A stretch of 29,415 nucleotides of DNA from an uncultured Oscillospiraceae bacterium (GTDB taxonomy: Bacteria; Bacillota; Clostridia; Oscillospirales; Ruminococcaceae). Positions 7,191 to 15,212 of the stretch are shown here, one piece after another. Where the stretch lies: positions 1 to 29,415 of the forward strand of contig CAKSEE010000035.1 in the NCBI GenBank assembly GCA_934446455.1, given 5' to 3'. Positions within the stretch are counted from its first letter, which is position 1, and each line of letters opens with the position of its first letter. Made by a program: the position numbers and the translations under genes. A model generated the notes under the pieces. That model saw only the letters and a list, made by a program, of their open reading frames with translations. It made no database searches and had not been told where the DNA came from.

Positions 7191-7722
7191 ATATCAAAGA
7201 AGAAAATTGCGCTATTTGCGATTATGCTAATGCTGCTGACAGGCTGCAATAATTTGCAGTTAAGCAAGCCAACCTCTGACCCTATTGCAGAAGATATAAT
7301 AAGCACCCCCGATATTACCGTAAACAGGGTAAACTATAAGATAGGTTTAGACGAAACAAAAGCTGTTATGAGCAATGATACGCTGCAAATCCCCATGAAG
7401 CTTAAAGGCGATGAAAGCTGTGAAAACATAGGCGTTAAAATATTCATTGTCCGTTAAAACGGATGATACCCCCTATGAGCTTAAAATAAAGGCTAAATTC
7501 GATGGGGATATCGACACGCATACCATAAGCGCAGTTTCGATATACAATCCGGATTATATACCGCAATCAGGCGTATCGCTTGGCGTTAATCATAAATGCG
7601 CTGCAGGCGGGTTTCGGATTTTACCGATAACCGATGCTCAGTTTGAATTTTCGGACAGTAATGCCATTCTGAAAGCCCCCGTACCTGAGCCCATAACAGA
7701 TGTTATTGTTGAGCACCCTTAA
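7191..7722 (+). pseudogene. Lipoprotein, disrupted by start-codon loss and a frameshift
   Basis: A good ribosome site (7177-7183) is followed 7 bases later by ATA TCA AAG AAG, giving (M)SKKKIALFAIMLMLLTGC. This is a textbook lipoprotein signal peptide with lipobox LLTGC. The start is ATA, not ATG, and no ATG, GTG or TTG occurs in frame before the internal ATG at 7224, which would delete the basic n-region. The frame then ends at 7457 (GVKIFIVR, stop). Coding continues in another frame from about 7447 (SVKTDDTPYELKIKAKFDGD) to the stop at 7720-7722. Joined, it would be a secreted, lipid-anchored protein of about 175 residues. The family is not recognised. Two lesions make a pseudogene likely; a sequencing error could explain either alone. 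Confidence 0.7.
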
Positions 7723-7756
7723 AGAAGTTAGTCTGTTTCTTGGACCGTATATCCGT

Positions 7757-7796
7757 CGCCGTATTCGTCATTTTTTGATGGGTGCGGCGTTTTATT
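7757..7796 (+). terminator. Strong terminator after the lipoprotein pseudogene
   Basis: The segment from CGCCG (7757) to CGGCG (7789) folds into a 14-bp stem with several G-U pairs and a TTTTT loop, followed by TTTTATT. The wobble pairs work only in plus-strand RNA, so the orientation is clear. It separates the lipoprotein from the cluster starting at 7936. Confidence 0.75.
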
Positions 7797-7865
7797 GCTT
7801 CGGAGGAACGGCCTGTTTAACAATATTTTATCAGTCAGAATATCACTGCTCGCCATGCTGCGGGC

Positions 7866-7910
7866 TTTTTTCAAATTTGAAAAAAATCTTTCTTTTGAGT
7901 GTGATAAAAT
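7866..7910 (+). promoter_or_regulatory. Promoter region P1 of the AAA+/VWA cluster
   Basis: A perfect 20-bp palindrome (7866-7885; six T, CAAATTTG, six A) contains TTGAAA (7877-7882). Further on lies TGTGATAAAAT (7900-7910), which reads as an extended -10 (TGA then TAAAAT). The spacing from TTGAAA to TAAAAT is 22 bp, too long for an ordinary -35/-10 pair, but it is the same as in P2 (12391-12424). TTGAAA may therefore be a regulator site rather than the -35. Confidence 0.5.
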
Positions 7911-7935
7911 ATATTCAGAAAACAGACGGGAGGTT

Positions 7936-9390
7936 ATGAGCGCAATGAGTTATTATGCGGGGAACTCTTACAATTATAACGGTAGTTCAGACTCTGACGC
8001 AGACGAGGTTATCAGAAAATGCCTTAAAAGCGATTCTGAAGCTGAAATAACTGCCGCACTTAATAAATTTAGTGCGGCTTTCAAGCATAAAACTTTCTCA
8101 GAAACAACTTTCTTTTCGGGTATTATTTTGCAGGCGATACTTCTTGATAAAAGCAAGGCTATAAGGGATATTGCCATGCCCATGCTTTTTGAAACGATGT
8201 CTACTGCATACACCTATGATTATAACATAACTCAATGCCTGCAGAACGACCTGTTGTTTCTCCTGACGAGGGAATGTATTTCGGAGGGCGCAGACCTGAA
8301 CGAGGAATACTGCAAATATCTTATAGACAGCTATATCAGCAATGATTCAAAGTTCATTATCAAATGGGAAGACGATGTGACCGACGTGCCGCTTATAGAA
8401 AGCCCGCTTTACCTGCTGATGATAACCGAAAAATACTCTCTCATAAGGTATTATCTCAAAAGGGCAAAAGCAGAACTCATTCCTGATAAAAGGCTTGGGG
8501 TGCTGAATGGCTATGTCCAGTCTGCGATAAGGTATAAGCAGGACAAGTTTATAAGAATACTTATCGGCGAAGGTTATTTCATACAGAAGGACGAGCCTGC
8601 ACTCGCATATATCTTTTCCGAGGAGGGCGCACTTGATTTCATTACCGGAATAATACCGCTTTCCGAGCCCGTGGATACCTTGGCGGAACTCGAAAGCCGC
8701 TATAACGAGGAAGGCGCTTATCGCTTCTGCGTACTTCGGAACAGACAACTGAGCCTTGCACACCTTATTTACAGACAATACGATATGGCGGGCGTAAACA
8801 GGTTTTGTGAAAAAGTGCCCAAAACAAGCGTGGTATATGAAATGGATATGTATTCACTAATCGTTGATTTTCTTTCCAACAGCGGTAAACATGACAGCGA
8901 CGACTATGACGGCCTTTTGATTTTGTCGCTTTCAGAATCTTCCGATATTGAAGATGCAAAAACTGCTCACGAAGAATCTCCGATACGGAGCGCAGAGGAT
9001 ATTATAAATATATGCACTAAATCCGGATACAGATTTGTTGTGACAGACGGTATTATCATGAATCGGTTTGATGACCATTATGCGCCGCACGGAGTAACGC
9101 TCGACTTCACGCAGTACAGCAACCAATACGGCGACCTTGCCGTTATTCCCCATAAAATCTTAATGAAGAATTTTAAGAATAACGTTCTGCTGTTTGACAA
9201 GCAGAAATTGACTTCTCCCCAGGAGATATTGCTTTATCGTAACAGCTATTCGCTTACGGAGCTTCTGGTGAAAAAAGGAGCATTCGCTGACGGTGTTATT
9301 GACGATGCGATAAAATATGCCGTTGAGTATAGGTGTTACAGAAGCCTTGACGCAATAACTAAAACGTACTCGGGAGGTATAAACGAATGA
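7936..9390 (+). CDS. Cluster gene A: predicted alpha-helical repeat protein
   Basis: A 484-residue cytoplasmic protein with no signal or membrane segment. The first 20 residues are Ser/Asp/Asn-rich (YNYNGSSDSDADE). The rest is a series of helix pairs of ankyrin/HEAT-like character, for example SPLYLLMITEKYSLIRYYLK, VQSAIRYKQDKFIRILIGEG and SLTELLVKKGAFADGVIDDA. I cannot assign a family. The C-terminal 60 residues resemble the end of gene C. Start: GGGAGG at 7928-7933 is followed by ATG at 7936 (2 bases away) and an in-frame ATG at 7945 (11 bases away); either is possible. It overlaps gene B by 4 bp (ATGA), so translation is coupled. Role inferred from context: substrate or signal recognition for the ATPase encoded next. 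Confidence 0.85.
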   Translation: MSAMSYYAGNSYNYNGSSDSDADEVIRKCLKSDSEAEITAALNKFSAAFKHKTFSETTFFSGIILQAILLDKSKAIRDIAMPMLFETMSTAYTYDYNITQCLQNDLLFLLTRECISEGADLNEEYCKYLIDSYISNDSKFIIKWEDDVTDVPLIESPLYLLMITEKYSLIRYYLKRAKAELIPDKRLGVLNGYVQSAIRYKQDKFIRILIGEGYFIQKDEPALAYIFSEEGALDFITGIIPLSEPVDTLAELESRYNEEGAYRFCVLRNRQLSLAHLIYRQYDMAGVNRFCEKVPKTSVVYEMDMYSLIVDFLSNSGKHDSDDYDGLLILSLSESSDIEDAKTAHEESPIRSAEDIINICTKSGYRFVVTDGIIMNRFDDHYAPHGVTLDFTQYSNQYGDLAVIPHKILMKNFKNNVLLFDKQKLTSPQEILLYRNSYSLTELLVKKGAFADGVIDDAIKYAVEYRCYRSLDAITKTYSGGINE

Positions 9391-11036
9391 GTATACCTAT
9401 GATAAAAAGCCATTCCCAATGGAGCGGAGCGGTGATACGCCCTGACGAATTTTCAGCGGACCTCATCAGGAAAACCATTTTTGCCAGAAGCAGATTTCAC
9501 GAAACCACAAAGCTTATCCGCAGTATCGAGATGGTCTGTGATGAGGACTTCGCAGAATGCACTAACAAGTACTATATCTCCGCCTCGCACATCAACGACG
9601 CATATATTGCGGTGCTCGCCATATATAACTGCATTCGGGAAAAGCAAATTCCTGTCGGGAAAGAAATAACGATACATATTGCTGAGAAAAAAGCAAATCT
9701 GCCGCTTGCAATAATGAATATTTCTGAATCAGAGGACGATGATGACGACGACGTTCATGCGGGAGAAGCACCGGTAATACATATGCTGAGCCCGTCTGAT
9801 GAATATGAAATAAGTCATGATATCCTTATGAACGATAAGGTGGAGTTTTTCGTATCTTGTATGCCTGACGGCTGTCAGAGGAAAATGCCTCAGATTTCGG
9901 GCTGCTGCCGCTGTATCACGATAGACGCCTGCGGAGATGAAAGTCCGAGGGACATCATGGTTGACTACTTTCTCGACAAGGAATTTGATATCGGCGGGGT
10001 TGAAGCTGAGATAAACTCATTGATAAACGTCATGGGGACGTCGAATGAATATGTGATAACTTCAGCCGCACGACAGGTTATCACAAACCATCTTTTTAAC
10101 GCTCCCCACAGCCGCACACTGTCCGTGGAGGATTTCTCAGGTATCGCAGAACTGTTTTTCGAAAAGCCGGCAAGCGTAAGTATCGGAGCGGAAATAGTAG
10201 GTCTGGAAAGAGAAAAGGAAAAACTCATGGGTATAATCGACTCGATAAGTATCGACCTGCTGCGCACGGAGCGAGGATTTACCAAAGGCATGAGCGGCTG
10301 CAGCGTGGTGTTTGCAGGACCGCCCGGAACGGCTAAAACTACCCTTGCGCGCCATTTTGCGGAATGCCTTGAGGAACGCAGGATAATCAAGAGCAAGGCC
10401 TGCTTCAAGGAGTGCGTGAAATCCGATATTGTGGGGTATTATGTCGGGCAGACCGCCGCCCTTGTGGATAAGCTTTTCTCGGATATGGCGGCTAATGGCG
10501 GCGGCGTTATCTTCTTCGATGAGATATACACCCTTTCCGAGAACGACTCCACAAGCTTTGACAGGGAAGCGGTGACCTGTATAGTGCAGAACATGGAGAA
10601 CTACCGTGACAAGGTCTTCTGTATCTTCGCAGGATACGAGGAAAAGATGATGGAGTTCCTTTCGTCAAACCCAGGTCTGAGTTCCAGAATACCGTTTACA
10701 ATAAAGTTCGGCGGCTATTCCGACGAAACGCTCATCAACATATTCAGCAGTATCGCCGCAGCTGAGCATTATAAGATTGCAGGCGGCTGCAATGATATCA
10801 TATCGGACTTTTTCGGCAAACTCCGAGCATACCGAGGGGAACGCTTCGGAAATGGACGAGAGGCACGAAACCTTTTTACAAACGCAAAACAGAAGCACGC
10901 ACTGCGTATATCCGGCAGCAGGAAAAAGACCACGAAAATGCTTACCGAAATAAGCCGTGAGGATATTTTGGCGGCAATAAGCGATATTCTTTTATCGGAG
11001 ACCGGTGCTGAAAGCGTACGCCGAATAGGCTTTTAG
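9387..11036 (+). CDS. Cluster gene B: CbxX/CfqX-type AAA+ ATPase with long N-terminal region
   Basis: A 549-residue protein. The C-terminal half is a clear AAA+ domain of the CbxX/CfqX (CbbX, SpoVK) branch: Walker A GPPGTAKT (residues 311-318), pore-loop segment SDIVGYYVGQTAALVDKLF, Walker B VIFFDEIYTL (D378, E379), sensor-1/Arg-finger region FAGYEEKMMEFLSSNPGL then SRIPF, and a sensor-2-like GNGREARNLF. The first 270 residues are not a known domain to me and include an acidic tract (ESEDDDDDD, about residues 112-120). Such ATPases act as hexameric remodelling machines. It is coupled to A by overlapping stop and start, and gene C follows after 11 bp. Function is unknown; a chaperone-like role on A, C or their targets is inferred. 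Confidence 0.9.
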   Translation: MSIPMIKSHSQWSGAVIRPDEFSADLIRKTIFARSRFHETTKLIRSIEMVCDEDFAECTNKYYISASHINDAYIAVLAIYNCIREKQIPVGKEITIHIAEKKANLPLAIMNISESEDDDDDDVHAGEAPVIHMLSPSDEYEISHDILMNDKVEFFVSCMPDGCQRKMPQISGCCRCITIDACGDESPRDIMVDYFLDKEFDIGGVEAEINSLINVMGTSNEYVITSAARQVITNHLFNAPHSRTLSVEDFSGIAELFFEKPASVSIGAEIVGLEREKEKLMGIIDSISIDLLRTERGFTKGMSGCSVVFAGPPGTAKTTLARHFAECLEERRIIKSKACFKECVKSDIVGYYVGQTAALVDKLFSDMAANGGGVIFFDEIYTLSENDSTSFDREAVTCIVQNMENYRDKVFCIFAGYEEKMMEFLSSNPGLSSRIPFTIKFGGYSDETLINIFSSIAAAEHYKIAGGCNDIISDFFGKLRAYRGERFGNGREARNLFTNAKQKHALRISGSRKKTTKMLTEISREDILAAISDILLSETGAESVRRIGF

Positions 11037-11047
11037 GAGGAAACAGA

Positions 11048-12394
11048 ATGGAAAATCAGGAAATACAGGAGTATCATGAGTTTTATCATAAGGTTCGCCG
11101 GATTCTCGATTCGGGAAGCGCAGAGGACTTTGCAGACCTTGAGGGTGAAATTGAACAGCATTTCATGTCCGCTTACCGAAACGAAGGCATGGACGGGTTT
11201 ATATCAAAGCTGGTGCAGGATTATATTTCGGTATTTGCTTCAAAGTACCCCGAAAGGTTTATAGACGAGATAAGGAATAATGACTGGTTTACTTCGTTCT
11301 GCAATTCCCAGATGTCTGTGCTTCTTGTGGAGAGCATTCTTAATAACCGGCGGGAGGCAGAGCCATGCTTTGAAGCAGTCAATGAGTTCTACGGTCCGAA
11401 TGCAGGTACCGGATTAATCTACCACAGCCCATCTTACGAAGATATCTGCAATAATACTTTGCGTCTTGCGATAGTAAATGAAAACCATGACTTTATCAGA
11501 AAATGGCTCTCCACAGTAAACGAGCCTTTGAATGTGCTCAGATGGGAAACGTTATCCATGCTTATCGGACGTGGACAGTCTGACGTACTTGATACGCTTC
11601 TTGAAAATGTAACGCTCGACGGCATTCAGGGTATTTTCAGCGCATGGAAAAATGGCTGTATGTTTAAGAACGACGCGAAAGTACTGGCTTTTGTTGAAGC
11701 AATATATTATATTGCGTCAAGGTATCTCGTGAAAAGCGGGGACGAGAAACAGACCGCCGAGATGACAGCTCGGGTCATCGACCGGTCAGATTTATTGCAG
11801 AATTTTGCTCTCCTTTGGGGAGAGGAGCAGCAGCAGGAAGTGCGTGTAGGTGCGCTATTGCGTGCGATAAGCTTCCTTAAGGAGCATAATATCAGGCTGA
11901 ACAACTTCTCGGCGTTTGTTGAATACGCTTTCTTTGATTCGTCAGGTGAATACAGTTCATTCTTTCTTGAAAACATCAAGCCCATTCTTTCCGACGAACC
12001 CTATATTACTGTGGATGCATTTATCAACCGGTCGTGCAGCGACCGAGCGGTAAAAAATTTCCTGAAAAAAGTCGGAATGGAGAACGTCCTGCTCGATATT
12101 ACTGACGACGCCTCATACGTCATCACGGCGTACGAAGAATGGAATGCATCGCTGATAAATATGAAGCCTTTCATGAAGCTGCCTATCAGGGTCAGGGCGG
12201 CAAAGAACATCTCGGAGAGCAAGGCTGCGCCGTCGCTTGTTTCAAGTCCGTCGTTTATGGAGTTCGTTCTTGACAGGGTAGAAATAGACGAGCAGGAACT
12301 GAATATCCTGACGGAGCGCTGTATTGAAAAGAAAGCGTTCGGTGCACTTAACGCTATCAACAGAAAGATACAGAATAAGCTTTCTCAAAATTGA
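11048..12394 (+). CDS. Cluster gene C: predicted alpha-helical repeat protein
   Basis: A 448-residue soluble protein, starting ATG after AGGAGGAAACAG. It is nearly all predicted helix (RRILDSGSAEDFADLEGEIE, NDWFTSFCNSQMSVLLVESI, DFIRKWLSTVNEPLNVLRWE) and looks like a solenoid. The last 60 residues (EQELNILTERCIEKKAFGAL and NAINRKIQNK) resemble the end of gene A (IDDAIKYAVEYRCYRSLDAI), suggesting distant paralogy. No catalytic motif is visible. It is the last gene of transcription unit 1, since promoter P2 lies in the following 63 bp. Family not recognised; probably an adaptor or recognition subunit. Confidence 0.85.
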   Translation: MENQEIQEYHEFYHKVRRILDSGSAEDFADLEGEIEQHFMSAYRNEGMDGFISKLVQDYISVFASKYPERFIDEIRNNDWFTSFCNSQMSVLLVESILNNRREAEPCFEAVNEFYGPNAGTGLIYHSPSYEDICNNTLRLAIVNENHDFIRKWLSTVNEPLNVLRWETLSMLIGRGQSDVLDTLLENVTLDGIQGIFSAWKNGCMFKNDAKVLAFVEAIYYIASRYLVKSGDEKQTAEMTARVIDRSDLLQNFALLWGEEQQQEVRVGALLRAISFLKEHNIRLNNFSAFVEYAFFDSSGEYSSFFLENIKPILSDEPYITVDAFINRSCSDRAVKNFLKKVGMENVLLDITDDASYVITAYEEWNASLINMKPFMKLPIRVRAAKNISESKAAPSLVSSPSFMEFVLDRVEIDEQELNILTERCIEKKAFGALNAINRKIQNKLSQN

Positions 12395-12435
12395 AAAAAT
12401 AACTTTTCCGATTTGTGATATTATATAATCACAAA
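12385..12435 (+). promoter_or_regulatory. Promoter region P2 with operator-like inverted repeat
   Basis: TCAA-AA-TTGA (12385-12394) includes TTGAAA (12391-12396). TGTGATATTAT (12414-12424) gives an extended -10 (TGA then TATTAT), again 22 bp from TTGAAA as in P1. Over the -10 lies an inverted repeat TTTGTGAT-N8-ATCACAAA (12412-12435) with perfect 8-bp arms, so a protein bound there would block RNA polymerase. Ribosome site GGGAGGA follows at 12444-12450. Confidence 0.55.
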
Positions 12436-12457
12436 ATAAATTTGGGAGGAACAAACA

Positions 12458-13699
12458 ATGATTACAGCAAACGATTTATACCACCGTATCACAATTGAAC
12501 AGGCAAAGGCGCAGCTTGAGGCTATCTGCCGTACATATCTTGATACGGACAGCGAGGGCGCTCCCCTTATTCCGACAAACCGTCAGCGTCCCGTAATGCT
12601 AATGGGACCTGCGGGTATCGGCAAGACCGATATCCCGAAGCAGACTGCGGAGAAGCTGGGAATCGGCTATGTTTCTTATTCAATCACGCATCACACCCGA
12701 CAGAGCTCCCTCGGACTTCCGAAGATAGTCCTGAAGAACTACGGCGGAAACGAGGTTTCTGCTACTGAATACACGGCGAGCGAAATCGTGACTGCAGTAA
12801 AGGACGAAATTGAGCGGACGGGCAATCCGAACGGGATACTTTTCCTTGACGAGATAAACTGCGCTTCGGAAACGCTTTCTGCGCCTCTTATGCAGCTGTT
12901 CCAGAACAAGACTCTCGGTCAGAGCAGGATACCGGACGGCTGGGTGATAATCATGGCGGGCAATCCCCCTGAGTACAACAAGTCGGTAAAGGAATTTGAC
13001 GCAGTTACCCGTGACAGGATACGCATCATCAACGTTATACCGGACAGCAAGGCATGGCTTGAATATGCGCAGGCAAAGAATATCCACCCCGCAATAATCT
13101 CGTTCATAAAGTCTAACCCCGAAAATATCTACAAGTTTGAAGAAAACGAAAACAGCATAGTTACACCGAGGGGCTGGGAGGAACTTTCGATAACCCTCCG
13201 TGCGTATGAAACTGGCGGGTTCCCGATAACGGTTGACCTTATTGAGCAGTTTCTTTCCGTGCCTGCCATTGCGGCCGGTTTCTATGACTACTACCGTATG
13301 GTGAGCGAGACAGTTTCTGATAATGAGCTCGGCATGATAATTGACGGCAGCATTTCCGCTTCGGCAAAGGAAAATCTCAAGAGCAGCGCGGTTTCTGTAC
13401 GCTTTATGCTTGTGGAATGTCTGAAAAGGCGGCTCCACAATATTGCGCTTGAGGACGTTGCAAGGGCTTCTGACGCCCTGACAAATGTCGCTGACTTTAT
13501 CGAGGACACCTACGGAAAGAGCGGCGAACTTGAGGTGCTTATGGGCGAGATACTTTCAGATCCCACTATCGTTAAAGCGGCTATCCTCTCAGGGAACGAG
13601 CGATTCAGAAAGTACCTTGATGATGTGGCGAACACTGAAACCGAGATACGAAAGAGGATCAAAAAGACCAGAAAGAGCAAGGGTGACAGCAATGAATGA
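12458..13699 (+). CDS. Cluster gene D: MoxR-like AAA+ ATPase
   Basis: A 413-residue ATPase of the MoxR/AAA_5 type. Walker A is GPAGIGKT (residues 50-57), Walker B is LFLDEIN (D131, E132), sensor 1 lies in MAGNPPEYN (N169), and an arginine-finger candidate is in DAVTRDRIRI (R185 or R187). The C-terminal lid is helical and ends in a basic tail (KRIKKTRKSKG). MoxR ATPases typically work with a VWA-domain partner encoded next to them; here gene E overlaps D by 8 bp and encodes just that. Start ATG after TTTGGGAGGAACAAACA. It has its own promoter (P2). Substrate unknown. Confidence 0.93.
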   Translation: MITANDLYHRITIEQAKAQLEAICRTYLDTDSEGAPLIPTNRQRPVMLMGPAGIGKTDIPKQTAEKLGIGYVSYSITHHTRQSSLGLPKIVLKNYGGNEVSATEYTASEIVTAVKDEIERTGNPNGILFLDEINCASETLSAPLMQLFQNKTLGQSRIPDGWVIIMAGNPPEYNKSVKEFDAVTRDRIRIINVIPDSKAWLEYAQAKNIHPAIISFIKSNPENIYKFEENENSIVTPRGWEELSITLRAYETGGFPITVDLIEQFLSVPAIAAGFYDYYRMVSETVSDNELGMIIDGSISASAKENLKSSAVSVRFMLVECLKRRLHNIALEDVARASDALTNVADFIEDTYGKSGELEVLMGEILSDPTIVKAAILSGNERFRKYLDDVANTETEIRKRIKKTRKSKGDSNE

Positions 13700-15044
13700 A
13701 GAAAAGTTCACAGCGGACGAACTCGAACTCAGTTCAAAGATACTTGACATAGTACTCAGAGATATTGTTTCCGAAAACAGCTTTCTGCAAAGACCCGTGT
13801 TTGCGCTCAGGCGTGAGCCGACCGCAGAAATCGGATCCATATGCGCAGATTATACCAATCTTTACTACGACCCGAAATGGGTAATAAAGCGTTATTCAGA
13901 CAACAAATTGTCGCTGATAACAAGCATAATTCACGTCATAATTCACTGCCTTTATCTCCATCCGTCTATGAAGATGGAAAATCAGGAAGTGTTTGATACT
14001 GCGGCGGATTTTTCAATATTGATGATGGCATACGAGTCGTCTGTATTTAATATCACTTCCCGTGTTTACGACATGATAACTTCATTCAGAAAGCGCTATC
14101 CCGGATCGAAAACGACAGCAGAACTGTACAAGCTTGCGGCGGACGACCCGACTGCATTTTCAAAGATGTTCAGCATTGTAGAAAAAATGAAACTCGACGA
14201 CCATTCCCTCTGGTATACTAAGAAAAAGGACTCGCCTGAGCAGGCGGGGCAGGGGGGGCGGCAGGATCAGGGAGAGGGCGGGTCGTCAGTGGCAGAACGG
14301 TCTGAAGCTGCCGCAAACGAGATAAGGAAAGCGGAGAACGAATGGCGTGGACTTCTCTATCAGGCAGACGCAGCCAAGCGAAGCGAGGGTCATGGCTCGC
14401 TGAGCGGGGACAGTTCCTTTGAGATAGAAAAGCCTGAGCGGTTCAGCCGGTTTTCTTATCTCGAATATCTGCGGAGGTTTGCCGCAGAGGGCATAGAGGA
14501 GGACATGGATACGCTGGATCTTGCCATGTACAACTGGGGCATGGAGAACCTCGGCGATATTCCGATAATCGAATTCAGCGAGGTAAAGGAGAACTGCGTT
14601 CCCTCGGATATCATAATTGCAGTGGACGTTTCCGGTTCGTGCTGCGGAGAGGTTGCAGAAAACTTCCTGCGGCAGGTCTATTCGCTTTTCGAGCAGCTCA
14701 ACCTCAGGGGAACGGTCAACATTAACGTCGTCACTTTCGATACTGAGATACTGTCCTCAACGGTAATAAAGAGCAGAAACGACGCTAATTCGCTTGTGAA
14801 CAACTTCCCGTCGTGTGGCTGGGGCGGTACTGATTTTGAATGCGTATTCGACTATGCGAAAGAACTTTCCGAAAAGAAGCGTGTCAAAGCGCTGTTCTTC
14901 TTCTCGGACGGCGACGGACGTTTCCCTGACGATAAGCCGAAGATCCCCACGGCTTTCTTTGTGCCCGGCTTTTCGCCCAAATTGGGCAGCATGGATTTCA
15001 GCGATGTTCCTGAGTGGGTGGATCTTGTGCTGTACAACGACTAG
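13692..15044 (+). CDS. Cluster gene E: DUF2201-type VWA protein with degenerate metallopeptidase domain
   Basis: A 450-residue partner of MoxR ATPase D. The N-terminal part (residues 1-200) resembles the putative metallopeptidase domain of DUF2201 proteins, but the zinc motif reads HVIIHCLYLH (H81, H85, H90), with Val where the catalytic Glu would be. A low-complexity Gly/Gln/Glu linker follows (about 180-215). The C-terminal VWA-like domain has an intact metal site: DVSGS (D312, S314, S316), the Thr in GWGGTDF, and FFSDGDG. The start at 13692 follows AAGGGTGA and overlaps the end of D, so the two proteins are made together. By analogy with RavA-ViaA and CoxD-CoxE pairs it should deliver substrates to D; that role is inferred. 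Confidence 0.9.
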   Translation: MNEEKFTADELELSSKILDIVLRDIVSENSFLQRPVFALRREPTAEIGSICADYTNLYYDPKWVIKRYSDNKLSLITSIIHVIIHCLYLHPSMKMENQEVFDTAADFSILMMAYESSVFNITSRVYDMITSFRKRYPGSKTTAELYKLAADDPTAFSKMFSIVEKMKLDDHSLWYTKKKDSPEQAGQGGRQDQGEGGSSVAERSEAAANEIRKAENEWRGLLYQADAAKRSEGHGSLSGDSSFEIEKPERFSRFSYLEYLRRFAAEGIEEDMDTLDLAMYNWGMENLGDIPIIEFSEVKENCVPSDIIIAVDVSGSCCGEVAENFLRQVYSLFEQLNLRGTVNINVVTFDTEILSSTVIKSRNDANSLVNNFPSCGWGGTDFECVFDYAKELSEKKRVKALFFFSDGDGRFPDDKPKIPTAFFVPGFSPKLGSMDFSDVPEWVDLVLYND

Positions 15045-15086
15045 CTATGCGGCGCTTTTACGCAGATTCGTCAAGAAAAAGTAAAA

Positions 15087-15154
15087 TCAACCAAATAAAA
15101 GGTTGAAAAATGAACTTTTATGTGATATAATAAACGAAAGACGTTTATTATATC
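15087..15154 (+). promoter_or_regulatory. Promoter region P3 with two inverted repeats
   Basis: TTGAAA (15103-15108), 17-bp spacer, TATAAT (15126-15131), the latter preceded by TGTGA and so also an extended -10. The -35 lies in the right arm of TCAACC-N8-GGTTGA (15087-15106). The -10 lies in the left arm of a perfect 13-bp inverted repeat with a 5-nt loop (15124-15136 and 15142-15154; arm GATATAATAAACG). This is a strong operator or hairpin candidate covering the promoter and transcript start. The remaining DNA between 15045 and 15212 holds no gene. Confidence 0.7.
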
Positions 15155-15212
15155 GTTTTCGCAAACCGGCATATCGTGACGTTTGGGTCATTAAATAAAT
15201 GGAGGACAAATT

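Noticed and set aside
7795..7935. Upstream extension of gene A to 7795
   Set aside because: The extension runs through the P1 palindrome and the promoter; the ribosome site GGGAGG supports a start at 7936 or 7945.
15087..15110. TCAACC/GGTTGA hairpin as a terminator of gene E
   Set aside because: It is followed by A residues on the plus strand, not T; its overlap with the -35 box of P3 fits an operator better.
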